A DNA stretch of 64,000 nucleotides from Hemerocallis citrina (GCA_017893485.1 CM030360.1:147417249-147481248), one strand, 5' to 3'. Numbered from the stretch's first letter, positions 45,421-59,084 are shown. Numbers and translations are program-made. The notes: generated by a model from the sequence alone, not told the origin.

Positions 45421-45680
45421 GTACTCCACAATAAAGGGCTCGATCCCTCGCCATGATAACTACCCGGTAAGAAAACAAGGTTTAGATCATTCCACGAATT
45501 TGAATCCCAGTCCCGGAGTCCACCACTAACTGTTATAACAGATCCCACATCGTGCGAATCATCTTGTAAGTGACCTTCTAGCCCGGTATACGTATATACA
45601 TTGGGGACGGCAAACAAAACTATCCGTCCGACTACTCAAGATCCCGGAATCCACCGCTGACCCGTCCTCATAGTCCCGGA

Positions 45681-47193
45681 TTTGAAAATATAATAGCTGT
45701 CTCCCACGGCTCAACCTCTGTCCACCAACTGGGTCTATAGCCTTGGAGTCCACCGCCGACTATATAGACCACCCCACTTATGTTTGCCCAGGTTTACTAC
45801 AACTTCACTTAAGTGCCTACTTACTTTATTCCTAGACATGAATAATTCTCCAACCTAGAATTAAGTTGTGCCTTCTACCGGACTTAATCAACTTTCATTA
45901 AGATGGCTTCATAGTTACATCTCAAAATCACATCTTAACATTCTTTTATTTCAATAATGCCGGTAATGAGGGTTTCACTAACTCTAAATCTCAGTTTTTC
46001 ATGTATAAGCATCATAGGTATTCATACCCTCAATAATCAAGTCTTAAGCTCATCATAATTCCATCTTTCAATTCATTCACAAAATCATATTTTTGCCACT
46101 ATTCATGATCTATTTGATCAATTTCAACCACAAGTTCACTACATGAATTTGTTGTAACAAAGTCTAAATTATCAATACTTCAATTCACAAGTTATTTCTT
46201 AAACATAATACAATTGTGATTATTCTTAAAAGATCGAATTACAAAAATGCTACGTTTCATCACATGATTCTATTCTCAAAATTTTTATTTCTTTTTACAC
46301 TTTAAAAAATATACAAGAACTATCTCTTAGTATTTTCATTACATTTTTATATTAAAACTAGACTTGGTATTCTAAGATTTCTTAATATATTCAAAATCTT
46401 AATATATGCGAAAAGGAGTTTTAAAAAAATGAAGGAGTTTGAAAATATAGTAGCTGTCTCCCACGGCTCAACCTCTGTCCACCAACTGGGTCTATAGCCT
46501 TGGAGTCCACCGCCGACTATATAGACCACCCCACTTACGTTTGCCCTAGGTTTACTACAACTTCACTTAAGTGCCTACTTACTTTATTCCTAGACATGAA
46601 TAATTCTCCAACCTAGAATTAAGTTTTGCCTTCTACCGGACTTAATCAACTTTCATTAAGATGGCTTCATAGTTACATCTCAAAATCACATCTTACACAT
46701 TCTTTTATTTCAATAATACCAGTAATGAGGGTTTCACTAACTCTAAATCTCAGTTTTTCATGTATAAGCATCATAGGTATTCATACCCTCAATAATCAAG
46801 TCTTAAGCTCATCATAATTCCATCTTTCAATTCATTCACAAAATCATATTTTTGCCACTATTCATGATCTGTTTGATCAATTTCAACCACAAGTTCACTA
46901 CATGAATTTGTTGTAACAAAGTCTAAATTATCAATACTTCAATTCACAAGTTATTTCTTAAACATAATACAATTGTGATTATTCTTAAAAGATCGAATTA
47001 CAAAAATGCTACGTTCCATCACATGATTCTATTCTTAAAATTTTTATTTCTTTTTACACTTTAAAAAATATACAAGAACTATCTCTTAGTATTTTCATTA
47101 CATTTTTATATTAAAACTAGACTTGGTATTCTAAGATTTCTTTTATTCAAAATCTTAATATATGCAAAAAGGAGTTTTAAAAAAATGAAGGAG
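45681..47193 (-). repeat. 757-bp tandem duplication inside the inverted LTR
   Basis: Copy 1 45681-46437, copy 2 46438-47193, starting TTTGAAAATATA and ending ATGAAGGAG. The copies are nearly identical (a handful of changes, a few short indels). No other LTR in the window has it. Confidence 0.9.
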
Positions 47194-47198
47194 GGTGC

Positions 47199-47426
47199 CC
47201 AGGTTTCGAACCTGGCCTCCCTGGTCAACCCAGTCAAAGCCCAAAGCCGAACCACCTAACCAATAAGTCCATTGGACTTTGATGTCATAGTCCTAAGTCG
47301 AAAGCTTTATGTATTGGTTCTCTTTTCGGAAATTATAAAAAAGAATAAAAGAAAGATGTGACTATCAAGTTTCGAACCCAAGACCTATCACAATAGTATT
47401 TTATTTTGCAGTGGCTAACCAGTAAG
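47199..47426 (-). other. two tandem tRNA-like A/B-box modules
   Basis: On -, module 1: CTTACTGGTTAGCCACTGC (47426 down) with GGGTTCGAAACTTG (about 47379-47366). Module 2: CTTATTGGTTAGGTGGTTC (47267 down) with CCAGGTTCGAAACCTGG (47215-47199; a perfect 7-bp stem around TCG). Confidence 0.5.
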
Positions 47427-48387
47427 TCTATATGTATTTTCTATTTAGAAAAAGCACAAATGTTCTTTTGTTCAATTATCCATAAAGTGTGTCTTTTTCA
47501 TAAAATGTGTTTATTCAAAAGATCAATTCTTTCAAAATTTTAGAAATAATGATTTCCTTGATATTAGATAAAAAGATAGTAACTAATAAAATTTTCAATT
47601 CATTAAAAATACTATTTTTCACTTATTTAAAGAAATTCCTTTTTCTCATCTTTTGCAAAACTTAGATTTTTTTTCTTTAAGAACTAAATCCTACAAAAGA
47701 AATGAAAACTAGTATCCATGCCTATTTGGTTATAATCTCATTTTGACATAAATTATATTTTATAATGAAAATAAAAGATGCTTTTTCATGCAATAGTTCC
47801 CATTCTTTTAAAAATAGAACCTACATATGTCGACACATTATAAACTAACGAAATTTCATTCTTTCTTCTTTCTTATAAAATCTAATGTGGTCAACAATAT
47901 TATAAGCACAAAATTTTACAACTTACCAACATGGTTTATACAAGAATTTCTTTTCTTTCATTAGCATGGTATTTGTCACAATAAGACTACTTTCGCATCT
48001 ATTATACTAGCATGATTCTCATTTTTAGATTTCACATCGAATTTATTTCCATATTGACACTATTGTAAGCACAAGACTAAGCACACAAATTAGCATGGTA
48101 TACTTCATTTTTTCTAGTTAATCACATCAACCACAACATCATTTTATACTAACATGAATTTTATCGATTCATATCAAGATTCTTCTCATATTACTTATTT
48201 TTAGCATGTATCATTCTACATTAAAAAAATAAGGAGATCACCCACTAATACGATATTGATCTATTTACTAACATAGCAATTTTCATTACAATCAATGCAT
48301 AGATTTGTTCTAATTTATCATATAAAAATATAGTACTCATTTACTATCACTATCATGAAAGGTTCTAAAATTAGAAAATATGAGAAC

Positions 48388-48397
48388 ACCCACCTTA
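48388..48397 (-). promoter_or_regulatory. splice-donor-like motif of the inverted LTR
   Basis: On -, ATAAG|GTGGGTGTTCTC. Its TATA box (TATAAATAG on -, 53451-53443) is now 5 kb away because the LTR at 48601-53431 inserted between them. Confidence 0.5.
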
Positions 48398-49654
48398 TAG
48401 AAGCTTTGAACAAAATGAAAGGGAAAAATGTGGCACTACTTCTAGCTCCAAGATGACCTCCTAGCAATGGCTTCCTTCTCCTAGCAAGCTCCTTCTCCAA
48501 AGTAAAAGAACTCTAACCCTCTTTCTTTTTCTTTCTTACTTTCTTTTCTTTCTCTTTTGGTTTTTGTTTTACTTTTTGTGTGAAGAAAAGAGAAGAGAAT
48601 TGTAACCCCTGTTTTTCCAATTGTATTTTCTGTGTATTTCCTGTATTTAAAATTTTTGTAAATTAATTTTCCGCTTTCGAACTATTTTAGTTAAAATGTA
48701 TTCTTGACTCTTCAATTTAAAATCTAATTTTCGGTAAGTAATCTTATTGTAACTATTTTCTATGAATTTTACATTGTAATGCAAACCTTATTTTTTTGAT
48801 ATGGTTACTTTGATCTCTATTATTATTATTATTAATATTTCTTTTATAAAGTCCTAATTGTATATTATTATTTTATCCCTTATTGGATATTTTCCCTAGA
48901 TCTTCTAAAACCCATTTGCATTATTTAAACCCATTTACCCAAAAACCCAAATACCCTTTACCCCTACCCAGACCCGTTAATAACTCCTATACCCTATTTC
49001 CTTTTACCAAAACCTAACTAAAACTCATTTAACCCATATACACCATAACTACCATACCCGTTTAAAACTCATTTACCTATAACCCATATACAACCAAACC
49101 CTAAACCCTACTCTATATATACCCATATTATAAACCGTTCATCTTCTTCCTAACCATCAGCCGCCTCCTTCTCATCCTCTACTCCTGATCACCCTTGCCT
49201 CCCCGTCTCTCGTCCTGCAGACCAGCAAAAGCCACCCCCTCTCCTCTCCCTCGTCCTGGTGTTGCGGCGCACCCCTCTGCAGTCCCCCTCCCAGCTCTCC
49301 TTAGCCACTGCAGCACCAGGCCCAGTCGTGAGGCCATGTCGCGATAGCCAACAATGCACTCATAACAACGCACCACCCTGAGTGCGTTGTAGCCATCGCT
49401 CCCCCGCTGCGCAGCACTGCCTCTTCTTATGTGCCGCAATAACCACTACAGCCATGCCGCAGTCAGCCACCCCGCGACTGCACCTACTGTGTGCGACCCT
49501 CCCTGTCACGACCCCCCTCATGCCGCCTGTGCCCTTACTGCAGCCACCTATGCCCACCACCACGCCGTGCACCCCGCACCCGCCGAGTGCCGTCGCCGGT
49601 TGTCGCCTAGCCAGTGGATTGATGGGTTGTTTTGTTTGATCAAGTGGGTTTTTG

Positions 49655-49990
49655 ATCATATTGAATCTTGGCCGTCCGTGGATCTTGATCTTGATCTTTG
49701 GTTTTGATCAAGTGGATCGTGGGCCGTTGATCACCATCTTGATGAACACTTCGATTGTGAGCTGTTCGATTGGATCTTGATCTCATCCATCTTGGAGTTC
49801 TTGATTTGCTTTGATTGTGGACCGTCCGATCGTCGATCTGACCCGATCATCATCATCATCATCAAGATACTGATCACATCTTGATGTTGATCTTGATCTT
49901 GATCTTCGATCAGAGTCGTCTGATCTGATCCAATAGCCTTGATCTCTTGATCTCATGATCTCAGTCATCTGATCATGTTCGTGGGTTATT
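49655..49990. repeat. GATCTT-rich low-complexity tract
   Basis: Runs of TTGATCTTGATCTTGATC and an (ATC)n patch at 49846-49864. Frames over this stretch are not called as genes. Confidence 0.7.
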
Positions 49991-51649
49991 TGTTGTTTGG
50001 ATTCGTGATCTTGTTCTTGATTCATTGCCGTTGAGTTCGTTCCCAGGAATTCATTCTCGTTATTCTCTTTCTTTTATTGGATTCATCGTCGTCTTCCAGG
50101 CAAGTAACTTGTACTCCAATTCCTTTGTTTGATACAAATACCACCTATAGTGTAGTTGGGTCTAGAGACGACTCTTGTGTGTTATCCTTGATGGGTTTTA
50201 TCTCTATTGTGAAAACTTGACCATAGTTGCCTCACGACACAATATGGATTTGAATTAACTTAGATTTTACCCATTCTTGATATGATCATGTATGTGGGAC
50301 TTTTGTGAGAGTTCGTGATTTGTGGAGAACCATGTGATAGATTTGTTTTAGATATATTAATAACCCAAATTCATGATATTTGGATACTTGGTAGACTCGA
50401 TTTCATGTTTGGTTGGGCTTTGAATAAGTTTTGTATGATATATGTTGAGTTTTCGTTAAAGGGAAAAATCTGTATTTTGTCGCTGATTTGTTTTCTTTTC
50501 TGTTTTGGACTGTCTTGAAGTCAGTAACTTAATTTTGGTATAAAACATGAGTTTTAGAGAATTTTATCTATTTTTCAACCCCTCTGAACTTTCTAGATCT
50601 CGTTTTCGTATGAGTGACTTATGACTGTTTTATTGCAGAGGTGTCGATCTTTTTCAGATTTCATTTCCTGTTGATTTTGATAACTAAATGAATTTGATAC
50701 TTGTGCCACACATATTATTTTGATTTGAAAATTTGGTCAGTCTTTCTATACTTATCTAGGGATTACCCAGAATTTTGGTAGATTTTATTGATGAGTTTTA
50801 TGTGCCGTTTCATGCTCGTTTATAAAAACTATACTTGCTGTATTTTGCTCGTTGTTCTGTATAGAATCGTGTTTTCACCCTGATTCCTTTTACTGAATAG
50901 AAAATGTTTGTGAAATATGAAAGTTGGTTTATTATATCTATTTTCATCGCTCTTTGGCAGATTTGGATTTCGTTTCACGGCTTGCGAGATACTTCAGTTT
51001 TCGTACAGCAGTGTTGGGAATTCCAGATTTGCCAAATTTTCGTTTCTTGATGTGTTCTTATTTTTTATGACTAAACTAATTTTACTGGAATATTATGAAA
51101 CTTTATATTTTGATTCTAGACATATAGGTAAATACCCCAGATTTTTCTTGAATTTATTTGATAAGTTTTGATGCGGTTTTCCTGACTGAGAATTCGTTTT
51201 TCTGATTTCTGACTGAACATGTTTTCTGGATTCGACCCTGTTTTGAGTTATGATGTTGTGAATTACTATATGACTTATTTATATTCGATAGATTCGTGTG
51301 AAAGTCTATTTTCCAGATCCTTTGACGGATCTAGATTTGGATGTTTGTAGTAGTGGGAATAACTGTTTTTGTACAACACTATCTTGCTGTCCTGAATTAG
51401 AAAACTAGTTGTTTTACCCTGTTATGTGTTATCTTGTACCTGTACTTGTTTAACTTGCACCATGAACCTGATACATATTTATACCCTGTTATCCTTACTT
51501 TGTTTTGCGACACATACATGCATGCCTGATTATAATAATAATTGACCAAGCCGGGGTTAAGAGAAAGATCTAGTAGTGGAAAATAAAGAAACGTGTACTG
51601 AGAAGAGGACCTGTGTCCTGCCTACCTGTTACGTGTTCATGATTACATG

Positions 51650-52110
51650 ATTCAAGATCCTGTTACTTGTACCTGACTGCATGCTTTCCTATAAGAAGAT
51701 GTACTCGGAAGATATCCACTAGGTTATGCCTATTTTCTGTACCTGACTGCATACTTCCCTATAGGAAGGTATACTCAGAAGAAAACCACTAGGTTCTACC
51801 TAACCCTGTTATTCCTGTTATCCTGAACCCTGAGTACACTGCCCTATGGACTCCACTACGAAATCTAAAGCGAAACTGTTTGTTGTATCAACTATGTAGT
51901 AAAAGCTGGGATGCATGAAGTGCTACCTAGATAGTAATATAACAAGACTTGACATGACATAATCTGATTTCTTGTACTTGATACCTGAGTATCCTGTTAC
52001 ATGATTACCTGTTTACATGATTACCTGTTTACCTGTTACCTATATACCTGTTACATGATACCTATTACATGTTAACCTGTATACCTGTTTACTTGACACT
52101 TGATACATGT
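51650..52110 (+). repeat. diverged direct repeats in the LTR
   Basis: A segment with TGTACCTGACTGCAT, CTATAAGAAGATGTACTC and CCACTAGGTT occurs twice (about 51668 and 51739), followed by a run of CCTGTTACATGATTACCTG-like short repeats. Confidence 0.7.
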
Positions 52111-52669
52111 TACCTGTACCTGTTAGTATACCATGCTATTTGATTCTATTTTCCTGATTCATGTTAGATATTATATTTCAGTTGACACACTTATACCATG
52201 CTATGCTTGTTACTTAGAATTATCTATCCCCTGTACTTGTATCTAACATTATAAGTGGCCCGTAACTTGCAATTGACGAGTACTTGTTTTCTTCCACTTG
52301 CAATTGACGGGTACTTGTTTTCTTTTTCCTTCTCCTGCAAATTTACTAATTGCAGATCAGGATAGTCGACTGCCAGATGGTATTGGCGAGATGATGTGTT
52401 AGTGCTGGATTATATGCTTTATTATCATTATTACTTGTTGCTTGAACTTGAAGAAATTGTAACTGATTACTTGGATATTTATTTGTATTTGGGCAGTATG
52501 ACCCATGATTTTGACTTGTCCAGATTCTGATTTATTTGAGATTTATATATTTTTGGTTTCAAGTAAATTCCAGTTGGTATCTTGTTTCAATTATGCATGC
52601 CTGGTTGTACCTTTTGCTTCCGACTCTGATTATTCCTGTGATATGTTGTAAAGATTCCTGAATAGCTTA

Positions 52670-53352
52670 TAGCATCTGTAGTCGTTGGGGGATAAAATAT
52701 GCATATATGCATAAATGGAAATAGCAATCGAAGTTTTGCTACAGTCGTCAAAAGCTATTTTTTAGCTTTTTATAATAAAATAATAAGCGACGGCACTTCA
52801 TGTGCTGTCGAAGAAAAAAAATTAATAAAAAAAATAATAATTGGAGCGACGACACTTGAAGTGCCGTCGGAGGAATAAAAATTCGTCCTCGAAGTGCAAA
52901 TAAAAAATTACAAAAAATTATAAAAAATTACAAAAACATTTCAGAAATTACGAAAAAATTACAAAAAATTACGAAAACATTCCAGAAATTGCAAAAAAAA
53001 ATACAAAATTGCAAAAATATTTCAAAAATTGCAAAAAAAAAAATATAAAATTGCAAAAAAATCTAGAGGGCACATGAAGTGTCGTCCGATGGATTTGGGG
53101 TTTTTTTGATTGAAATTTTTTTTCAAGCGACGGCACTTGAAGTGCAGTCCGACAAAAAAATATTAATTTTTTTTGTTGGGACGACACTTGAAGTGCCGTC
53201 TCTCAAATATGAATAAATCTCATATCCGCTCTCATATTTGGCAATGTACTGTAGCCAAATATGCATAATATGCACATTTGGCTAACGAGTGCAGCGCCGT
53301 TTTGAGCCAAATATGCATATTATGCATATTTAGCAAACGACTACAGATGCTC
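52670..53352. mobile_element. PIF/Harbinger-type (Tourist-like) element with hairpin repeats, 683 bp
   Basis: Ends (T/G)AGCATCTGTAGTCGTT in inverted orientation, TTA on both sides (52667-52669, 53353-53355). Inside are four copies of a near-palindrome GACGGCACTTGAAGTGCCGTC (positions about 52790, 52852, 53133, 53188). No transposase. Confidence 0.85.
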
Positions 53353-55465
53353 TTATGGATGATTAAAATCATTCGCTGAACTTTTGTTACGTGCTCGTAT
53401 TCCGTATTTTTTTGGGAAGCGGGGCGTGACAAGAATGGTATGCTATTTATAGGTCTAGGTTAGGGTCTCATTTGCATAATCCTTCACCATATTAACTCTC
53501 CATTTAACACATTCAATTATTCATTTTCATAACTCCTCCCTCATCCTCTCCAAGCCATAACTTTCTCCTTTCTCTCTCTCTTTTGCATGACCCCCCCCCC
53601 CCACCCCAGTACAAGAATCCATCTAGGTACATTGGTGTGCTTATGCACACATGTACATACAACTAGGTACAATTTGTTATGTTTCTAAATATGTATTAAC
53701 ACTAATAACTTGTCATGTGTTGGTGCATGATCAACAAAAAAAATGTGATTTTATTAGTGGGCTAGCTTAATGGGCTCAACAATTAATTAATTATTTTAAT
53801 TACTTAGTGGGCTCCTCCTATTGGGCTAGATTTTATTTTAGATCCATGGATCAAAAGAAGATTAATTAATCTTATGCATGCAAACCAAAATAAACAATGA
53901 GAAATAAAATTTAGAATAAAAAAATAACACGTGCATCATACGTGCAAAAATTGAAAAATGCAATATTAATCAAAATAGGGGGAAATGAATTTCCGTTTTA
54001 TATAACGAGTTTGAACACGTAAAATAAATAGTCAATACACAAAAAAATATCACACTTAGTGATGGAAATATACGCAATTGATACGTGCATCGAAAACACA
54101 TAAAAAGCACGTACAAATACAGAGATTGAAATATTATAATTTTGTTGACTCAAATAGAATAAAATGTGCGGGAAATGCATAAATAGTCAGAAATCAAGAT
54201 ACGTGGTGAAAACACGTTACAAAATAAACGTGTGTAATACATGAAGGCAAAATTGTAATTTCCAATTTTGCGGGGTGTTACACAGTGAGACCTCGGGTAC
54301 CAGCACTAATGAATTGAAAAGAGTTGAGATATATTTTGAGATATGGCCATGGAGCTATCTCGCATTTGTTGATTAAGTCCGATAGGAGGTAAAACTAATT
54401 CTAGGTATGTAAATTTATTCATGTCTTGAACTTAGGAATTAGGCACATAAGTGAAAATATAGTAAACCTGGGCAAACGTAAATGGGGTACTCTATATAGT
54501 CGGCGGTGGATCTCTGTGGCTATAGACCCAGTTGGTGGACTAAGGTTGCTCCATGGGAGACGAGCTTTTATATTTAAATCCGGAACTATGACGACGGGTC
54601 AGCGGTGGACTCCGGGATCTTAAGTAGTCGGGCGGATAGTTTGCCTGTAACACCCCGCAAAATTGGAAATGACAATTTTGCCCTCGTGTGTTATGCACGT
54701 GTATTTTGTACCGTTAGTAGTAATATTTGTAACGTATTTTCATTACGCATTTTGATTTTTGACTATCTATGCATTTTCCTGATTTTGATTAAAATATCAT
54801 TATACGTATAATGCATGTGTCTTCTATGTACGTAGCAATTACATCTTGGAATATATAAAATTGATAAAGATATTTTCGTATTGTATTTTCATTATCTCTA
54901 ACATTTTCCGTTAATAAAACCGAATTTTCGTATTTTGATATTTTACGTGCGACGCACGTGTTTATTTCGATGTGCACATTTGGGCGTATCTTTTCTCGAA
55001 ATGAATTTCATAAAATGTGTGCACATTTATTTTATCTGTGCATGAAACATTATAGATTTTAATTAAACAAATTTTTATAGTATATGATGCATAATATAGT
55101 GTATGATATATATAGTATATATAGTATATAAGATGATAATTATATGTTATCATTATGTATATGATATAATTATATGTAGTGTATGAATATACTAGGTTTG
55201 CTCGTTGACACGTGCCTACGGCATGTCTTCGAAACGGTGCACCTTATTTGATCATATAAAATAGTTTTGGAGGTCGAGCAAATTAATTGAAGTAGCAAAC
55301 ATATTATATGAGAAACTTTTGGGGTCCAGCAAAAAACATATTCTATAATTTTTTTGATTTTTTTGAACTATTTTTAAAGCTTTTAAATTTTTAATTTTTT
55401 TAGTTTTAAAATTTTTTATTTTAAAAAAAAATTTAAAAATTATTTTCTTAATTTTTTGAATAGTA

Positions 55466-55469
55466 GAGG

Positions 55470-55517
<48 letters not shown>
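55466..55517. repeat. (GA)n microsatellite
   Basis: About 50 bp of GAGAGA in the solo LTR at 54646-59604. Confidence 0.95.
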
Positions 55518-55520
<3 letters not shown>

Positions 55521-55722
55521 TTTTTAAAAATAAATATAGGAGTTGTTTTGGGTGGAGGATTTGAATTTGAGTTTTGGAGGGAACTTTTGGGGGGAAAATA
55601 TGTTTTGTGAGGTTAGATCTGGGCCTTTGATTTTTGAGGGGATTGAATAAGAACCACTTGATAGCTTTCTTTGTATTTTATTATATAGATATATAGTTAT
55701 AATTATATGATCAGATTGGTAA

Positions 55723-56422
55723 GAGCATCCATAGTGGTTTCTTATATTTGCCAATTTGCCATATTATAGCAAATACATCACTGCAGTGGTTTTCTATTTT
55801 GCCATTTTTTTGGTAAATATGCTATATTCGTTTCTCATATATGAGAAACAGAATAGCGATTCTCAAATTATGAGGGACGGTACAACATATACCGTCCGGT
55901 ATATGTTATACCGTCCCATTTATTATTATTTTTTTAAAAGTGGGTCGGACGGTATAACATATACCGTCCGGTATATGTTATACCGTCCCACTTTTTTTTT
56001 CCCAATCCAACGGTCCAGATTTTGTAATAAAAAAAAAAAAAAACCCCAAATTCTGTACCGTCCTTGAATCTGGGGCATTTAATGGGTAGGGGCCACTGTG
56101 GTAGGTTAGTGTAGTTTTAAAGAGGTTTAGTTAGTTTTTAATTAGGTTTAGTTATTATTATATTATTTAATTTATTTAATTAATATAGTTTAATAGTTAA
56201 TAAGTAATTAACTTTTTTTAATTTATTTTTAAAAGATGAGACGGTATAACATATACCGTCGCTCGCTTATTTCAAATGAGACGGAAAATTTTCTACCGTC
56301 CCGCGCAATATTTTCTAAAAAATGAGAAATATATAGCAAACGACCACTGCAACAAACATCGTTATTTGCTACTACTGTAGCTGCCATTTTTTAACATATG
56401 AGAAACACGACTGTGGATGCTC
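55723..56422. mobile_element. PIF/Harbinger-type (Tourist-like) element with hairpin repeats, 700 bp
   Basis: Ends GAGCATCCATAGTGGTTTC and GAGCATCCACAGTCGTGTT (inverted), TAA on both sides (55720-55722, 56423-56425). Inside, GACGGTATAACATATACCGTC-like palindromes are arranged as two back-to-back pairs (about 55873-55918 and 55948-55990) and a third at about 56241. No transposase. Confidence 0.85.
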
Positions 56423-56841
56423 TAAGAATGTGTGAATAATGAAATGGAACATGTTGAACTGGAAGTAGGGCCCACGATTGAGAAGAAACACCATGGAAAG
56501 TGGGCTGTGTGTGTTATTGTTTAGAAGTATAATAGTGTAGAAATGAATAATGGTATTTAGGTGGGGGCCCATGGTGTGAATCTGTGAAGTGAAGCACAGC
56601 ATTGTGCTGTTAAAAGTGGCCTGGTTTTGCATACAAGAGAGAGTGAGGGAGTGAATGAGAGTTAAGATTTTGTTTGAGTGTCGAGAGGAAGAGGTTGGAG
56701 TTATGGGAGTTAGGGTTTTGAAGAGGTGGGGATCATGAAGAGTTAGGAGTTAGGGGAGTTATGTACATGAAGAGTTGGAGGATTAAATAAGAGGATTTAT
56801 TAGGTTGTGTAATTTTTGCAAATGAGACCCTCCCAAAACCC

Positions 56842-57080
56842 TATAAATAGAACCCCAAATTCCTTCTTTCTCTTGCACCAAAGCATAAGAAAAAGAAAGA
56901 GAAAGAAAAGAAAGAAAAGAGAGAGAGAAAAGAAAAGAGAGTAAGAAAAGAAGTGTCCTTGTGCTTGGAGCCATAGCTAGGAGTGGAAGGTTGCTAGGAG
57001 CAAGGAGGTGCTTGTGAAGCTAGGAGCAAGAAGGAACCCTTCCCTTGTAGTTTTCAACCTTCAAACTAAGGTGGGTGTTC
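56842..57080 (+). promoter_or_regulatory. TATA box and donor-like motif of the solo LTR at 54646
   Basis: CCCTATAAATAG at 56840-56850; ACTAAG|GTGGGTGTTC with GT at 57071. Confidence 0.55.
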
Positions 57081-57850
57081 TTATGCTTTCTAAGTAGGAT
57101 TTGCATGCCAATAGTTTAATGAGTAGTAAAAGATTGAATGAGATATTGTTGATAAGAATCCATACTAGCATCTCATGAAATAATTTTGTTGTTACCATGC
57201 TAATAGTTTAAAGTATAAGAATTGAATGTAATATGTGTGGATAAAATGCTAGCATAACATGCAATGTCCTTTTTGTTGAAATTTAGCAATTGATTGTTAT
57301 TATGCTAATTGAAAGTAAAGAAATAATCACATAAACCATGGTAGAATAATTGCAAATTCCTGTTTGTCAAATGTATGATGAGTATGAATGATTGTTACAA
57401 ATGCTTAGAAACTTAATGACTAAAGGAAAGATAAATTTTATTATTCTTGACTTGTTGACATTGTAAAAGATAATAGTTTTCACATGAAGAAATACTTGTG
57501 ATGTCCAAGATCGATTTAGAGATACAATTGGTCCTTTTTGCAACAAGAATTTTATTTTTTATGATGGTGGATTTTTAAACTAAACATGATTTTCTATAAT
57601 TTCGAGTTTTGTCGATAAATACAAATTTTTATAAAGTGAGGAGAAAATAATAGGAAAGGCTTATCTAAATAAATTAAACTTGTCTTTTGTATCTTTGATT
57701 CGTTTCAGTTCTAAAAAGAAAATTTTATTTATCAATCTTAAAAAGATAGAATCGTTAGAAAAATGAAATTTTCGAAAAAAAGAACTAGATTCAAAATAGT
57801 GTAAACAAAATAACACTAATGAAATTTCTAAACAGAAAATATATTTGGGC

Positions 57851-58075
57851 TTACTGGTTAGCCAGTGCACTACAAGTTATGAGTGGTCTTTGGTTCAAAG
57901 CTTGATAGTTGCTTTTATATAATAAAAAAAATTTAAAAGAAATTCCGAAACTGAAAGAGTGAACATAAACATTTCGAAATGGAATTAGACATAAAATCCA
58001 CTTGGACTTTATGGTCAGAGCGGGGTGGGGTTTGGTCCTGTGCTGGGTCTCGGCTTGGTCCAGGGTTCGAAACCC
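57851..58075 (+). other. two tandem tRNA-like A/B-box modules
   Basis: Module 1: TTACTGGTTAGCCAGTGC (57851) and TGGTTCAAAGC (57891). Module 2: after TCCACTTGGACT, TATGGTCAGAGCGG (58009) and CAGGGTTCGAAACCCGGG (58061-58077). Confidence 0.5.
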
Positions 58076-59084
58076 GGGACCTCCTTTTAATTATTTTTTG
58101 GTTATTGGTTAGTTTTCCTTTTGTATATGGAGTTAGTATTTCTAAATGAAATAAACCCTATCTTTATATAAAATAAAAATGCAATAGTTATGAAATTTTG
58201 AGGAAAGTAAAGAAAATAAGAAGTTGAAATGGTGAATGAGTTTTTACTTCCAATAAAAAAATATTATTTTGAGTAAAGATCTTTGAAAAGAAGAAAAAGT
58301 GTGTAACTAGTTATGGGTCTCTTTTATGTAAATAAACACTCATGTTAAGATGTGAATTTGTTTAAATTGCTTATAGAAGTTTATAATGTTGAATCTTTTG
58401 AGATAGAGATTACTTGTTCTATGTTTGAAAATGCATGAATAAATACTAAGTTGAAACATATATATTTGTTTAAGAATAAGTTGGAGACATAGGCATGATT
58501 ATTAAAGGGTATGAATACCCATTATTCTTGTACATGAAAAATTTTGATTTAGAGTTAGTAAGACCTCGTATGCCAGCAATTTTAAATGAAATGATTATTT
58601 TGAGATTTGCCATGGAGCCATCTCGGTGGATGTTGATTAAGTCCGGTAGTAGGTAATACTAATTCTAGGCTTGAAAGATTATTCATGTCTTGAACATTAT
58701 AAGTTAGGCACTTAAGAGAAGTGTAGTAAACCTGGGTAAACGTAAGTGGGGCACTCTAAATAGTCGGGCGATGTACTTCGGGACTATAGACCCAGTTGGG
58801 CAGTGTACTCTGGGACTGTGGTTGAAATCCGGGATTATAATGATTGATCGGGCGGTGTACTCCGGGATCATGAATAGTCGGGCAGATAGTTTTTTGTTCC
58901 CCAGTTTATATACGTATATCGGAGTTAGAGTGGCACTTGCGGGGGATTCGCACGACGAGGAGTCTGTATAACAGCCGGGCAGTGTACTCTGAGGCTAGGA
59001 TCCGTACTCGTGGAATGCCTGAACCTTATTCTTGCTACTGGGTAGTTTCATGGCGAGGGATCGAGCCCTGTATTGTGAAGAACG

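Larger units (their letters stand above)
48601..53431 (+). mobile_element. solo LTR of another long-LTR family (4831 bp, 4.1 kb net)
   Basis: Starts TGTAACCCCTGTTTTTCC, ends GGGAAGCGGGGCGTGACA, with AGAAT on both sides (48596-48600 and 53432-53436). It has a TATA-like CTATATATACCC (about 49112) and a GC-type donor motif CTTCCAG|GCAAGTAAC (50100). It keeps only part of the conserved block (CTATGTAGT ... GGGATGCATG, 51893-51921), so it is more distant from the others. Confidence 0.95.
44907..54282 (-). mobile_element. inverted solo LTR (about 4.5 kb net), holding another solo LTR
   Basis: On + it starts TGTACCACCCCGAATTCC and ends CAATTTTGCGGGGTGTTACA, i.e. the LTR reads right to left. Flanks TAGTG (44902-44906) and CAGTG (54283-54287) differ at one base. 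The uninterrupted sequence GAGTTAGTAAGACCTCG at 58552-58568, in the related LTR, shows the empty site. It is interrupted at 48601-53431. Confidence 0.9.

Noticed and set aside
49179..49707. His/Cys/Pro-rich frames on both strands in the solo LTR at 48601
   Set aside because: A GC-rich leader with overlapping frames on both strands and no known domain; fits an untranslated leader better.
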